Source: an uncultured Rubripirellula sp.
GTDB lineage: Bacteria > Planctomycetota > Planctomycetia > Pirellulales > Pirellulaceae
DNA: 64,000 bases
Assembly: GCA_938045805.1 (NCBI GenBank)
Contig: CALIBL010000019.1
Coordinates: 1 to 64,000, forward strand
Direction: 5' to 3'
Shown here in pieces: positions 38,865-47,314 of the stretch (positions are counted from its first letter, which is position 1; the number at the start of each line of letters is the position of its first letter). The notes under the pieces are model-generated. The model searched no databases, had not been told where the DNA came from, and saw nothing but the letters and a program-made list of their open reading frames with translations. Made by a program: the position numbers and the translations under genes.

Positions 38865-39788
38865 ATGAACAACGCCGTTGTAGACGAAACATTCGCTGAA
38901 GCATTTCCAATGCGAGCGACTCGAATTGTTGTTACTGCCATTGATGAAGACTTGGTGAGGATCGCGGCGGCCGAATTTTGCGGTAACGCTTCGAGTGTGA
39001 TTGGTTGTGATGCCGAGGCGGGTGTTGAGCGGTTTTTGGAACCGTCGCAAACAATAGACGGTCGTCCAGGAGTTTCGATTTTAGCTTTTGCATTTGACCG
39101 GGAATCTCTTGAGTCAGCGGTCACGGCAAGGGTCGGGCAAAACATTCTGACGTGTCCAACGACTGCCTGTTATTCCGGCTTGACCGCCGAAAGGCGTAAA
39201 GACCGAATCAAGATCGGCTCGCAGTTGCGGTTCTTCGGTGATGGGTTCCAGATTTCAAAAAAGTTTGAGAATCAGCGGTTCTGGCGAGTGCCGGTGATGG
39301 ACGGAGAATTCCTCTGCGAAGATGTTGCTGGAACAGTGAAAGGAATCGGTGGCGGCAACCTCTTGGTTTGCGGCCGAAGTCAGCATGAGACACTTGCAGC
39401 GGTGCGTGCTGCAGTCAGAGCGATTGATGATCTCAGTGATGTGATCTTGCCGTTTCCTGCGGGAATTGTTCGCAGCGGTTCAAAAGTTGGATCGAAATAT
39501 AAAGCACTCAAGGCGAGCACGAACGATGCTTGGTGTCCCAGTTTGGTCGGGCAAACGGCTACGGAATTGCAAGAAGGCGAGCAAGCGGTTTACGAGATCG
39601 TGATTGATGGGCTCTCCACCCAAGCGGTTGCCACCGCAATGAAAGTTGGCCTCGAGACGGTTAGGTCGATGCCCGGTGTGCTCAGGATCTCGGCAGGTAA
39701 TTACGGAGGCAAACTCGGGCCTCACCACTTCCATCTACATCAGTTGGATGATCCCAATTGTGGTGTCCCGGATTCGTCTAAAGACTAA
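38865..39788 (+). CDS. ftr: Formylmethanofuran:tetrahydromethanopterin formyltransferase
   Basis: A 307-residue Ftr (FhcD in methylotrophs) that moves a formyl group between methanofuran and tetrahydromethanopterin in the H4MPT-linked C1 pathway. Family blocks include PMRATRIVVTA, VIGCDAEAGVERFL, ILTCPTTACYSGL, the glycine-rich KGIGGGNLLVCG and the C-terminal GGKLGPHHFHL. It is the first gene of a same-strand set with fwdD, fwdB, fwdA and fwdC, so the transferase probably works in one complex with them. A GAAGG sequence lies about 10 bases before the ATG. Confidence 0.95.
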   Translation: MNNAVVDETFAEAFPMRATRIVVTAIDEDLVRIAAAEFCGNASSVIGCDAEAGVERFLEPSQTIDGRPGVSILAFAFDRESLESAVTARVGQNILTCPTTACYSGLTAERRKDRIKIGSQLRFFGDGFQISKKFENQRFWRVPVMDGEFLCEDVAGTVKGIGGGNLLVCGRSQHETLAAVRAAVRAIDDLSDVILPFPAGIVRSGSKVGSKYKALKASTNDAWCPSLVGQTATELQEGEQAVYEIVIDGLSTQAVATAMKVGLETVRSMPGVLRISAGNYGGKLGPHHFHLHQLDDPNCGVPDSSKD

Positions 39789-39888
39789 GCATCAGGTCAT
39801 TGTCTCCTGTTGCGATAATGTAAGACTGAGAAGGGTTCTTGGTCTTTCACCCAAAGTGATGTTCATTGGTTAAAAAAGAGAGTGATCG

Positions 39889-40239
39889 ATGCCCACGGTT
39901 CGAGTGATGCTCAATCCGATGCGAACAGCCCAACAGGGCGTTAACGTGAATATTGGTAAAGATGGTGAGGAGTATAAGGAGATCACCACGACCCTATCGG
40001 TTCACGAAGACGATATGGCGGCATTAGGGGTTGAAGATGGCGCTGAAGTCGTGGTGCGTACCGAGCACGGTGAAGCCGACTTTGTTTGTAAGACCGCTAA
40101 AGTCCCTCAGGGGCTCGTGTTTGTTCCCTATGGACCTCCGACTTGTCAGCTGATGGGTGGAGACACCGATGGGACTGGAATGCCAACGAGTAAAGGTTGG
40201 GATGTCGAAATCATTCCACGCAGCGAACTAGATAGCTAG
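39889..40239 (+). CDS. fwdD: FwdD-like molybdopterin-dinucleotide-binding subunit
   Basis: A 116-residue protein matching the small FwdD/FmdD subunit of formylmethanofuran dehydrogenases: VRVMLNPMRTAQQGVNV at the start, HEDDMAALGVEDGAEVVV in the middle, and the characteristic FVPYGPPTCQL with GTGMPTSKGWDVEI near the end. In archaeal enzymes this domain completes the binding site for the metal-carrying pterin held by FwdB. I do not expect it in the hydrolase-type Fhc complex of aerobic methylotrophs, so its presence suggests a redox-active complex. It follows ftr by 100 bp. Confidence 0.85.
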   Translation: MPTVRVMLNPMRTAQQGVNVNIGKDGEEYKEITTTLSVHEDDMAALGVEDGAEVVVRTEHGEADFVCKTAKVPQGLVFVPYGPPTCQLMGGDTDGTGMPTSKGWDVEIIPRSELDS

Positions 40240-40754
40240 CATTTGTCTTTCGATCAAGTTGACCTAGAACTCAGACTCCGTGGGATTGGGAGTGGCTGGA
40301 CTGACAGATCGTACCGATAGGACATGAGGGAGGAGTGTTGGTCGGAGTATCAGCATGAAATTGCCTCGTTAGCCCATCCGCATCGCGGAAAATGAATCGC
40401 TTTGTATATACTGAGACTAAGTGTTGCAGGGAGCGGATTGAGTTCATTCTGAATGCAAACAGACGAATATGAGTAATAAAGAGATCAACGGACCGGATTC
40501 ACCTCACTTTTCCCTTCCCGATGAGCAGTCTGACGCTGCGGCTTGGGAGCAGGTTGAGCCGGGTCGCTTTATGCCGAGACGGGTCCGAGGGAGCTGCCAC
40601 GGTCGGGCGCTTGGCTGAACGTTTACCGTTCCGTCGTCCGGTTCGGATGACATCGACAACGATTCAGACGCGAATGCGTCCTCTGGCGGCTGCGATGCTT
40701 GATCAAGAGGATTGATGTTACGCCGCGTTCAAATTTATTTTCGCGAGATGTTTC
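40240..40754. other. Spacer between fwdD and fwdB with one possible small gene
   Basis: A 515-bp gap inside an otherwise compact gene set. The only plausible coding frame is the 49-codon one at 40469-40618. A competing 64-codon frame at 40521-40715 in another phase is less protein-like. No terminator or riboswitch was recognised. Confidence 0.4.
40469..40618 (+). CDS. Possible 49-residue protein within the fwd cluster
   Basis: A short frame from ATG 40469 to TGA 40616-40618. The N-terminal half is acidic (NGPDSPHFSLPDEQSDAAAW) and the C-terminus is strongly basic (GRFMPRRVRGSCHGRALG), an order that looks like a real peptide more than a chance frame. No Shine-Dalgarno sequence is obvious. After the TGA the same frame stays open for another 27 codons rich in Ser and Asp, but no good stem-loop follows, so readthrough is not supported. 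Function unknown; it could be an accessory protein of the complex or no gene at all. Confidence 0.45.
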   Translation: MSNKEINGPDSPHFSLPDEQSDAAAWEQVEPGRFMPRRVRGSCHGRALG

Positions 40755-42089
40755 ATGGAATTGAAAGTCATAGAAAATGCAACGTGTACCTTTTGTGGTT
40801 GCGTTTGTGATGACATCGAACTGCATGCCGATGACATGCGAATTCATCAGGCCAAGCGAGCTTGCATTCTTGGTAAGTCATGGTTCCTGAACCACACGGC
40901 CGAAAAGAAATATCCTGAGGCACTGATTGACGGTCAGCCTGCCAGCTTGGACGACGCAATCCAAGTTGCAGCGAATTATCTTTACGATGCTGACATGCCG
41001 CTTGTTTACGGGATGAGTAACACCACTTGTGAGGCTCAGAAAGAGTGTGTGGCGATGGCGGATCTCTTGGGAGCACTGCTTGATAGTCACACCTCTTTGT
41101 GACATGGCCCAACTGAAATAGCTGCCCAGTTGGGTGGTAAGGTCACGTGTACTCTTGGTGAAGTAAAGAATCGAGCTGATTTCATTGTTTATTGGGGAGG
41201 TAATCCTGCGGAGTGTCATCCGCGACATTTCACGAAATACACCTTGATGCAGAAAAGTAAGTTTCTGCCACGCGGGCGGAAGGATCGCACCGTAGTGATG
41301 GTGGATATTAGAGAAACGAAGAGTGCGAAGGCCGCGGATCACTTTTTACAGGTGCGTCCCGGTAAAGACTTTGAGTTGTTGACCATCATGCGTGCGATGA
41401 TCAAGGATCAGGAAATCTCTGAAGCTGAGGTTGCTGCGACGGGCGTCTCGATGGAGGTCCTTCGTGATCTGATTGACCAAATGAAGAAGGCAAAGTTCGG
41501 TGTCATGTTCTTTGGTATGGGATTGTCCATGACTCGTGGCAAGCACATGAATGCTGCGGCTCTATTAACTTTCGCAGCCGAAATGAATGCCTTCACCAAG
41601 TTCGTTGCCATGCCGATGCGTGGGCACGGCAACGTGACGGGTGCAGACGTGATCATGCGTTGGCAGACCGGCTATCCATTTGGCATTTCGCTTAATCGTG
41701 GCTATCCGCGATACAATCCAGGTGAATTCTCCACGGTTGATGTTCTCGTGCGGGGGGATACCGATTGTGCATTCATTATTGGTGCTGATCCCGGTGCCAC
41801 GATGCCCAAGCCGGCGATTGACCACCTCGCCAAGGTTCCCACCATTGTTCTTGATCCCCACGTGACGCATACCAGTCGACTCTCAAGGGTACACATCACC
41901 ACGGCACCGGCCGGCATTGCGGCACCGGGAACCGGGTATCGAATGGATGAGGTGCCGATGCCGCTCAAACCTGCTTTGAATTCACCTTACCCAAGTGATG
42001 AAGAGGTGGTGAGAAGGATCAAGGAGGCCATTGCGGAGAAGCCTGACTGGATGACCAATCAGCCGCAGATGATAGAATCACAGGTGTGA
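40755..42089 (+). CDS. fwdB: Formylmethanofuran dehydrogenase subunit B with in-frame TGA, probable selenoprotein
   Basis: The catalytic subunit, which holds the W- or Mo-pterin in archaea and interconverts CO2 and formylmethanofuran. One frame runs 40755-42089 (444 residues) if TGA at 41100-41102 is read as selenocysteine at position 116. The two halves are in phase and both FwdB-like. The context is U116-H-G-P-T, the same x-H-G-P found at the metal ligand of FwdB and formate dehydrogenases; from memory the ligand is Cys118 in a methanogen enzyme. The [4Fe-4S] motif C11-TF-C14-GCV-C18 and a later RACILGKSWF Cys are present. A SECIS-like stem-loop follows the TGA. Automatic annotation would call two fragments or a pseudogene. 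Confidence 0.88.
41100..41134 (+). promoter_or_regulatory. Putative bacterial SECIS element after the fwdB TGA
   Basis: TGA at 41100-41102 is followed after five bases by CCCAACTG (41108-41115), an 11-nt loop (41116-41126) and CAGTTGGG (41127-41134): a perfect 8-bp stem. Its apex lies roughly 14-24 bases after the TGA, the distance used by SelB-dependent bacterial SECIS hairpins. The first codons after the TGA (CAT GGC CCA) are nearly those of E. coli fdhF. The loop is somewhat large; an RNA fold is needed for the exact apex. Confidence 0.75.
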
Positions 42090-42168
42090 TGTATTTCCTC
42101 AGAGGAGAAGCTCGTCGTTTGTCACGCGGTGCACTACTTTGTGAATACTTTCAATGTCCTTCAGCAAA

Positions 42169-42193
42169 GCCTCATTCATGCGGTGAATGAGGC
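42169..42193 (+). other. Perfect 10-bp hairpin between fwdB and fwdA
   Basis: GCCTCATTCA (42169-42178) and TGAATGAGGC (42184-42193) form a 10-bp stem with a 5-nt loop (TGCGG), 80 bp after fwdB and 36 bp before fwdA. No T run follows, so it is not a standard terminator; it may be an mRNA processing or stability signal. Confidence 0.6.
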
Positions 42194-42228
42194 CCCACTG
42201 TTGTTACCCGTTAAAAATTTGAGATCGC

Positions 42229-43875
42229 ATGCTTCGGATCACCGGTGGAACAGTTTACGATCCCGCCAACGGAATTGATGGCGAAGTCAAAGACCTTTAT
42301 ATCGCTGACGGTAGGTTTTCGTCCAAGTTTGAAACGGGCAGAACGATCGACGCGACCGGCTTAGTGATCATGCCCGGTGGTGTGGACGTGCACACCCATG
42401 TCGCGGGCGGTTCGATCAATTTTGCAAGGGCAATGACGCCCGAGGATCATCGAAGAACGCAGGCGTTCATCCGGTCCAAAACACGTCGTAGCGGACTCGG
42501 CGGGATGGCTCCCACGACTTTCGCCACCGGTTATCTCTATGCCGGGATGGGTTGGACCACGGTCAACGAAGCCGCCGTGCCGGTGCTTTCTGCACGCCAT
42601 ACACATGAAGAGCTTCGAGATATTCCCATCGTTGACAAAAGTTCCTTGGTGCTGATGGCGAACAATGAAATCATCCTCGACCTTCTTGAAGAAGGTGAAG
42701 ATGAGCGAGCCAAGCATATCCTTGCTTGGCACATTTGGGCCGCAAAATCCTACGGCGTCAAAGCGGTGAATCCGGGCGGTGTGGCATCGTGGAAATACGG
42801 TAACGACGCAAAACATTTGACATCGAAGATTGACGGATATGATCACGTCACACCCGGGACCATCATCACCAAGTTTGCCAAGATGATCGATGAGTTAGGG
42901 ATTCCTCATCCATTGCATCTCCACTGCAATAATTTGGGTGCGCCCGGTAACGTTGAAACGACTCTGGAGACCATGAGGCATCTGGAGGGTTCGAGAGCAC
43001 ATTTTGCTCACTTGCAATACCATGCCTACGGTGGTGATGACTGGGGCAATATGAGATCCGAGGCGGCGCAGCTGGCAGACTACTTCAACGCCCACCCCAA
43101 TATGACCACCGATGCGGGGGCTGTTTTGTTCGGTGATACCGTGACAATCACCGCGGATGGTCCTTGGCAGCATTTGCTTTACAAGCTGACGGGACGTAAG
43201 TGGGGTAACCTTGATGTCGAAAATGAAACCGGTTGTGGGATTGTTCCTTACACTTATCGCCCGAGCAATCTGGTGAACGCTGTCCAGTGGGCGGTTGGCT
43301 TGGAGTTGTTGCTTTTGATCAATGATCCTTGGCGTGTGTTCCTCTCAACGGATCATCCCAATGGTGCCTGTTTCTGGCGGTATCCGGAAATCATTCAACT
43401 GCTGATGTGTTCCGACTACCGCAACGAGTGCATGGCGAACCTGCCGCCGAATATCAAGAACAAAATTTCGCTTCCTGAGATCGATCGCGAATACACACTG
43501 TACGAGATTGCCACCATCACCTCCGCAGGTCCGTCGCGTGCTTTGGGTTTACCACAGAAAGGCGATTTGGGGATTGGGAAAGACGCTGATTTGGTGATCT
43601 ACCACCAGGATCATGACATCGCCAGAATGTTCGGGCACCCTCGATATGTATTCAAGGGTGGTGAGATCGTGATCGAGGAGGGAGACATTCGCGAAACCCC
43701 TGATGGTCGTGAGTATCTGGTGCAGCCTTCGTATGATCCTGAGATCGATAAGTTCTTGAGACCACTATTCGAGGACCGCTACTGCATGTCCTTTGAAAAT
43801 TATCCTGTTGAGATGGAACGCATTGAGCGGTCGCAGATTCAAGATTGCGTCACGCTTGGGGGTGAGGGCGAGTGA
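42229..43875 (+). CDS. fwdA: Formylmethanofuran dehydrogenase/hydrolase subunit A
   Basis: A 548-residue amidohydrolase-fold subunit (FhcA in methylotrophs) that interconverts formylmethanofuran with formate and methanofuran at a dinuclear metal site. The metal-binding HxH is in MPGGVDVHTHVAGGS; further His blocks are HPLHLHCNNLG, AHFAHLQYHAYGG, and the Asp/His of FLSTDHPNGACFW. Length and order fit the family. It lies 139 bp after fwdB, separated by a hairpin, and overlaps fwdC by a base at TGATG. Confidence 0.95.
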   Translation: MLRITGGTVYDPANGIDGEVKDLYIADGRFSSKFETGRTIDATGLVIMPGGVDVHTHVAGGSINFARAMTPEDHRRTQAFIRSKTRRSGLGGMAPTTFATGYLYAGMGWTTVNEAAVPVLSARHTHEELRDIPIVDKSSLVLMANNEIILDLLEEGEDERAKHILAWHIWAAKSYGVKAVNPGGVASWKYGNDAKHLTSKIDGYDHVTPGTIITKFAKMIDELGIPHPLHLHCNNLGAPGNVETTLETMRHLEGSRAHFAHLQYHAYGGDDWGNMRSEAAQLADYFNAHPNMTTDAGAVLFGDTVTITADGPWQHLLYKLTGRKWGNLDVENETGCGIVPYTYRPSNLVNAVQWAVGLELLLLINDPWRVFLSTDHPNGACFWRYPEIIQLLMCSDYRNECMANLPPNIKNKISLPEIDREYTLYEIATITSAGPSRALGLPQKGDLGIGKDADLVIYHQDHDIARMFGHPRYVFKGGEIVIEEGDIRETPDGREYLVQPSYDPEIDKFLRPLFEDRYCMSFENYPVEMERIERSQIQDCVTLGGEGE

Positions 43876-44708
43876 TGAATGCAATCACATTACGACTAAG
43901 GCAAGAGCCCGTTGTCGCGTTGGAAGCCGAAGTGATCACTCCGGATCGATTCGCTGAGATGTCTCACGAGGAGATCTGCTCCAGCATTGTCTACCATGGA
44001 AAGCGTCAGCTTCGTTTGGATGAATTCTTTGACGTTGATGGTGAGCGTAGCGATCAATTGATTCTTCATGGTGATCTGCATCGAGTTCGTCATCTCGGTC
44101 GAGCGATGACACGCGGCTCTTTAACGGCTCACGGTGATGTGGGAATGCATCTTGGAGCACACATGAAGGCGGGTCAAATTGAGGTGTTTGGCAACGCCAG
44201 CGACTGGGTTGGCGCGGAAATGTCCGGCGGAAAAATTCACGTTCACGGGCATGCTGGCCAGCAGGTCGGTGCTGCTTATCGTGGTAGCCTTGCCGGTATG
44301 AAAGGTGGTCTGATCATCATTGATGGGTCAGCGGGAATTGAAGTTGGAATGCGAATGCGACGGGGAACCATCGTTATCGGCGGACCGGCCAAAGATTTTG
44401 TTGGCCTTCAGATGAAGGGCGGCACGATCGTGCTGCGAGACGGTGCGGAAATCCGAGCGGGTGCTTGGATGCAGAGAGGCACCATCATCTCGCTCAAGCC
44501 GCTCGATATGATGCCGACGTTTGCGAGAAGCGGTTTACAGAATCCGACCTTCATCTCTGTCTATTCGTCTCTCTTGAAGCCGCATGGGTGCGAATTGCCC
44601 AACGATGCGGCTGCGGGTGGCTATCTGCGTTACGCGGGTGACCGAGCTGTACCCGGTAAGGGAGAGATTCTCGTGTGGCAGGAGCACTCTGCGAATGAGG
44701 CCTACTAG
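43875..44708 (+). CDS. fwdC: Formylmethanofuran dehydrogenase/hydrolase subunit C
   Basis: A subunit built from a right-handed beta-helix, seen here as repeats of about 19 residues with a GG or GxxxG pattern (GGKIHVHGHAGQQVG, GGLIIIDGSAGIEVG, RGTIVIGGPAKDFVG, GGTIVLRDGAEIRAG), the same fold as the C-terminal domain of glutamate synthase. It is a structural subunit of the Fwd/Fhc complex (FhcC). The start is ATG 43875, sharing TGATG with the fwdA stop; GTG at 43872 is possible. It is the last gene of the set. Confidence 0.94.
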   Translation: MNAITLRLRQEPVVALEAEVITPDRFAEMSHEEICSSIVYHGKRQLRLDEFFDVDGERSDQLILHGDLHRVRHLGRAMTRGSLTAHGDVGMHLGAHMKAGQIEVFGNASDWVGAEMSGGKIHVHGHAGQQVGAAYRGSLAGMKGGLIIIDGSAGIEVGMRMRRGTIVIGGPAKDFVGLQMKGGTIVLRDGAEIRAGAWMQRGTIISLKPLDMMPTFARSGLQNPTFISVYSSLLKPHGCELPNDAAAGGYLRYAGDRAVPGKGEILVWQEHSANEAY

Positions 44709-44786
44709 GCTCAGGTTTTATGACGAATGCGTCTCGTTGAACCGATCCAGCGAACACGAATTGATGCGTGGTATTAACTCGCGGGT

Positions 44787-45233
44787 TTAACGCTCGACTC
44801 GGTGCAGTTCCACTTTGAAATGAAGTGTCGCATTGGGTGGGATGATCGGTGGTTGCCCGCTTTCACCGTAACCGAGTTCCGATGGAATCTCGAGCTCAAT
44901 CATTCCTCCCTCGCCAACGAGTTGCATTCCTTCGGTCCAGCCTGGAATGACATTGGCAAGTCGGAAACTAGTTGATTCTCCGCGTTCGTAGGACGAATCA
45001 AATGTCGTTCCGTCATCAAGCCAGCCGGTGTAATCCACGACGACTTGACTGGAAGGTACTGGTTTGGTTCCATCACTTTTTCGGAGGATGCGATACTTGA
45101 GTCCCGATTCAGTTTGCGAAAACTCTTTCGGGGCGTCAGCATCAATATCGGAGGGGCCACCTCTTTTCGCACCACATGAGCACAGTGAAAGTGTTAGCAA
45201 CGTAGCGGTCAAAAGAAATAGAGCTCGATTCAT
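44787..45233 (-). CDS. FKBP-type peptidyl-prolyl isomerase, lipoprotein
   Basis: About 148 residues. MNRALFLLTATLLTLSLCSC is a lipoprotein signal with the Cys in LCSCG, so the enzyme should sit in the cell envelope. The FKBP domain occupies the rest: LKYRILRKSDG, VVVDYTGWLDDGTTFDSSYE, VIPGWTEGMQLVGEGG and IPPNATLHFKVELHRV are family blocks. It should catalyse proline isomerisation in exported proteins. ATG 45233 is chosen; in-frame ATGs at 45248 and 45251 are possible. It follows the sulfatase gene by 56 bp on the same strand. Confidence 0.9.
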   Translation of the reverse strand: MNRALFLLTATLLTLSLCSCGAKRGGPSDIDADAPKEFSQTESGLKYRILRKSDGTKPVPSSQVVVDYTGWLDDGTTFDSSYERGESTSFRLANVIPGWTEGMQLVGEGGMIELEIPSELGYGESGQPPIIPPNATLHFKVELHRVER

Positions 45234-45289
45234 CGGAGTTGATCTCATCATCTCATCATCGGTGATTGATTGATTTCGGTACGTACGCA

Positions 45290-47209
45290 TCAGGGCACTT
45301 GATTGTTCGTGCCAAGGAGTTCGTTGACCGCGCGGTTTGCCACGCGAACAATGTACTTATTGGGTTGATCGTGCAGGGCAGCTTTCAAAGCGTCGAGTGC
45401 AGGACGGGCTTGTTCGTCCATCTCGTCCAAAACAATCGCAGCCGCAAGGCGGCCCCACTGATGATCACCCCTTAATTCTTGCATGAGAACATTCAAGGCG
45501 ATTTCGGTTTCCCCCAACCTTGAGACAGCCCTTGCAGACGCGATTCTAACGTTCGGCGAGCGATCCTTTAATCCGGATTTTGCAACTTCTAGAGCGGTTT
45601 TTGCTTCTGGTCCAATGTTGCCGATCCCCGTCATCGCCCAGTAGCGAGTTGAAGCGTCATTTGATGATGCAGCATCGATAAGATCCTGCAGCGCCTGGAT
45701 CCCCTCTGAAGCCTTTGTCGCAACATCGACCAGTTGGTTGAGTGTCTTTTCAGGTGTATCTCCAGTTACTGAGGATCGCCCTTTCAATAAATCAGGGTGC
45801 AGAATCTCATATCTGGATCCGGCCTGGCTTTCTTGGATGACGATTTCCGCTTCGGGAACAAGGCCGATGTCACCAATGTCACGCTGCCACTGTGCAAGGG
45901 CCGAACGCATCTCTTGGAGGCGTGCTTGATGTTTGGGGTCTGCGGCCAAGTTGTTAATCTCGTGAGGATCCGACTCGACGTCATAAAGTTCTTCAACCGG
46001 CTTTCGTTCCGCCGAGAAAATCTTCCCCGCCTCGGTTAGCTTCTCAGTGTTTTCAGCCTTCCGTATTTCCAGCATTGTTGCACCTTTTTCTGGTGTGTTC
46101 ATGTACTGGTAGTAGGGCTTCAATGGCTCGAAGTTACGAATGTATCGATACTTCGGTCCTCGCACAGATCGAATGATGTCGTATCTTTCGTCCATCCGGT
46201 CTCGGGCACCATAAATGTATTTTCTTTTGGCGGGTAAGCGATGACCGAGGAATGGTTGTCCTTGCAGGTAGGATGGAAGTTTGAGTCCAGCGAGATTCAG
46301 GACCGTCGGGCCAAAGTCAATTGAGCTGACCAACTGTGATTCAACGGATCCCGGCTGGCCTTGATTCCCAACACGATAGGCTTCAGGGATTCGCACGATC
46401 AGCGGTATATGTGTTCCCGACTCGTAAAGCCAACGCTTCGCTCTGGGGAGACCGATGCCATGGTCAGACCAGAAGAAGATGATCGTGTTTTCATAAAGCC
46501 CAGCTTCTCTTAATTCTTCAATGAGTTTGCCGGCCCAATGATCCATTGCCGTAATCAATTCATAATTGCGTTTCCAGTCTTCACGTACCGTCATAGTGTC
46601 CGGATAGTACGGTGGAAGTGTTGTGAGTTTGGCAGCGTCCTGACGCTCGCTGCTTTTCAAGTCACGCGTGACTTGTTGATACTTTGACTTGCTGGCGATC
46701 CCGCTCTCATGGCAGCCGGTGAAATTGAAGACGGCAAAGAAAGGCTGCTCTGGATTTTCGCGATTTTTCCAATGTGCTTTTGATCCGGATTCATTCCAGA
46801 TCTCCTTTGGGTTGGGCTCATTGAATTGGTAATCAGTCTTGCTGTTATTGGTGCAGTAGTATCCTGCGTCCTTCAAATGAGTGGGGAATGGATCGAGCCA
46901 CTCGGGTAGCTTCGCATTGCATCTCATGTGATGAGTTCCAATGCTGTTCTGGTACATCCCCGTGATGATACCTGATCGACACGGGGCACAGACTCCCGCC
47001 GTGGTGTAGGCATGTGTGTAACGTACGCCTTGCCGAGCGAGTGCATCGAGATGTGGAGTGATTGCATGAGGGTCACCGTAGCAACCCAAGTGGGGGCTGA
47101 TGTCTTCGCAGGAAATCCAAATCACATTTGGGCGTTCATCATTTGCCAAAGCAAAGATACATTGCGCCAAGATGAGTAGGAGGGTGCGAGCGATCAGTCG
47201 AGGAGTCAT
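45290..47209 (-). CDS. Secreted sulfatase with C-terminal HEAT-like repeats
   Basis: A 639-residue sulfatase. A signal peptide (about 1-22) is followed by NVIWISCEDISPH, and the maturation motif C74-A-P-C-R78 marks the Cys that becomes formylglycine. The alkaline-phosphatase-type fold continues through FWSDHGIGLPRAKRW and a DVESDPHEINNLA segment. From about residue 490 to the end come Ala-rich helical repeats (ASSNDASTRYWAMTGIGNIG, then LKDRSPNVRIASARAVSRLG), HEAT-like, for protein contact. It should cleave sulfate from polysaccharides outside the cytoplasm. A maturase is not in the window. Confidence 0.93.
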   Translation of the reverse strand: MTPRLIARTLLLILAQCIFALANDERPNVIWISCEDISPHLGCYGDPHAITPHLDALARQGVRYTHAYTTAGVCAPCRSGIITGMYQNSIGTHHMRCNAKLPEWLDPFPTHLKDAGYYCTNNSKTDYQFNEPNPKEIWNESGSKAHWKNRENPEQPFFAVFNFTGCHESGIASKSKYQQVTRDLKSSERQDAAKLTTLPPYYPDTMTVREDWKRNYELITAMDHWAGKLIEELREAGLYENTIIFFWSDHGIGLPRAKRWLYESGTHIPLIVRIPEAYRVGNQGQPGSVESQLVSSIDFGPTVLNLAGLKLPSYLQGQPFLGHRLPAKRKYIYGARDRMDERYDIIRSVRGPKYRYIRNFEPLKPYYQYMNTPEKGATMLEIRKAENTEKLTEAGKIFSAERKPVEELYDVESDPHEINNLAADPKHQARLQEMRSALAQWQRDIGDIGLVPEAEIVIQESQAGSRYEILHPDLLKGRSSVTGDTPEKTLNQLVDVATKASEGIQALQDLIDAASSNDASTRYWAMTGIGNIGPEAKTALEVAKSGLKDRSPNVRIASARAVSRLGETEIALNVLMQELRGDHQWGRLAAAIVLDEMDEQARPALDALKAALHDQPNKYIVRVANRAVNELLGTNNQVP

Positions 47210-47314
47210 GTTGAATAACGCGAATAAAGGCGATGCAACTGGGTTTCGGAGTTCATTTGCATTTTTGGCTAATGAACGTTCGTGTGAAAAGTCAGCAGTT
47301 TAGCTTTTTCAATT

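Noticed and set aside
40616..40702. Selenocysteine readthrough of the 49-residue frame's TGA
   Set aside because: The frame stays open for 27 codons, but only a 4-bp stem can be drawn after the TGA, and the peptide context is not that of a known redox site.
40755..41102. fwdB as a truncated 115-residue gene or a pseudogene
   Set aside because: The frame continues without shift for 329 more residues of clear FwdB sequence, and the TGA sits at the metal-ligand codon with a stem-loop after it.
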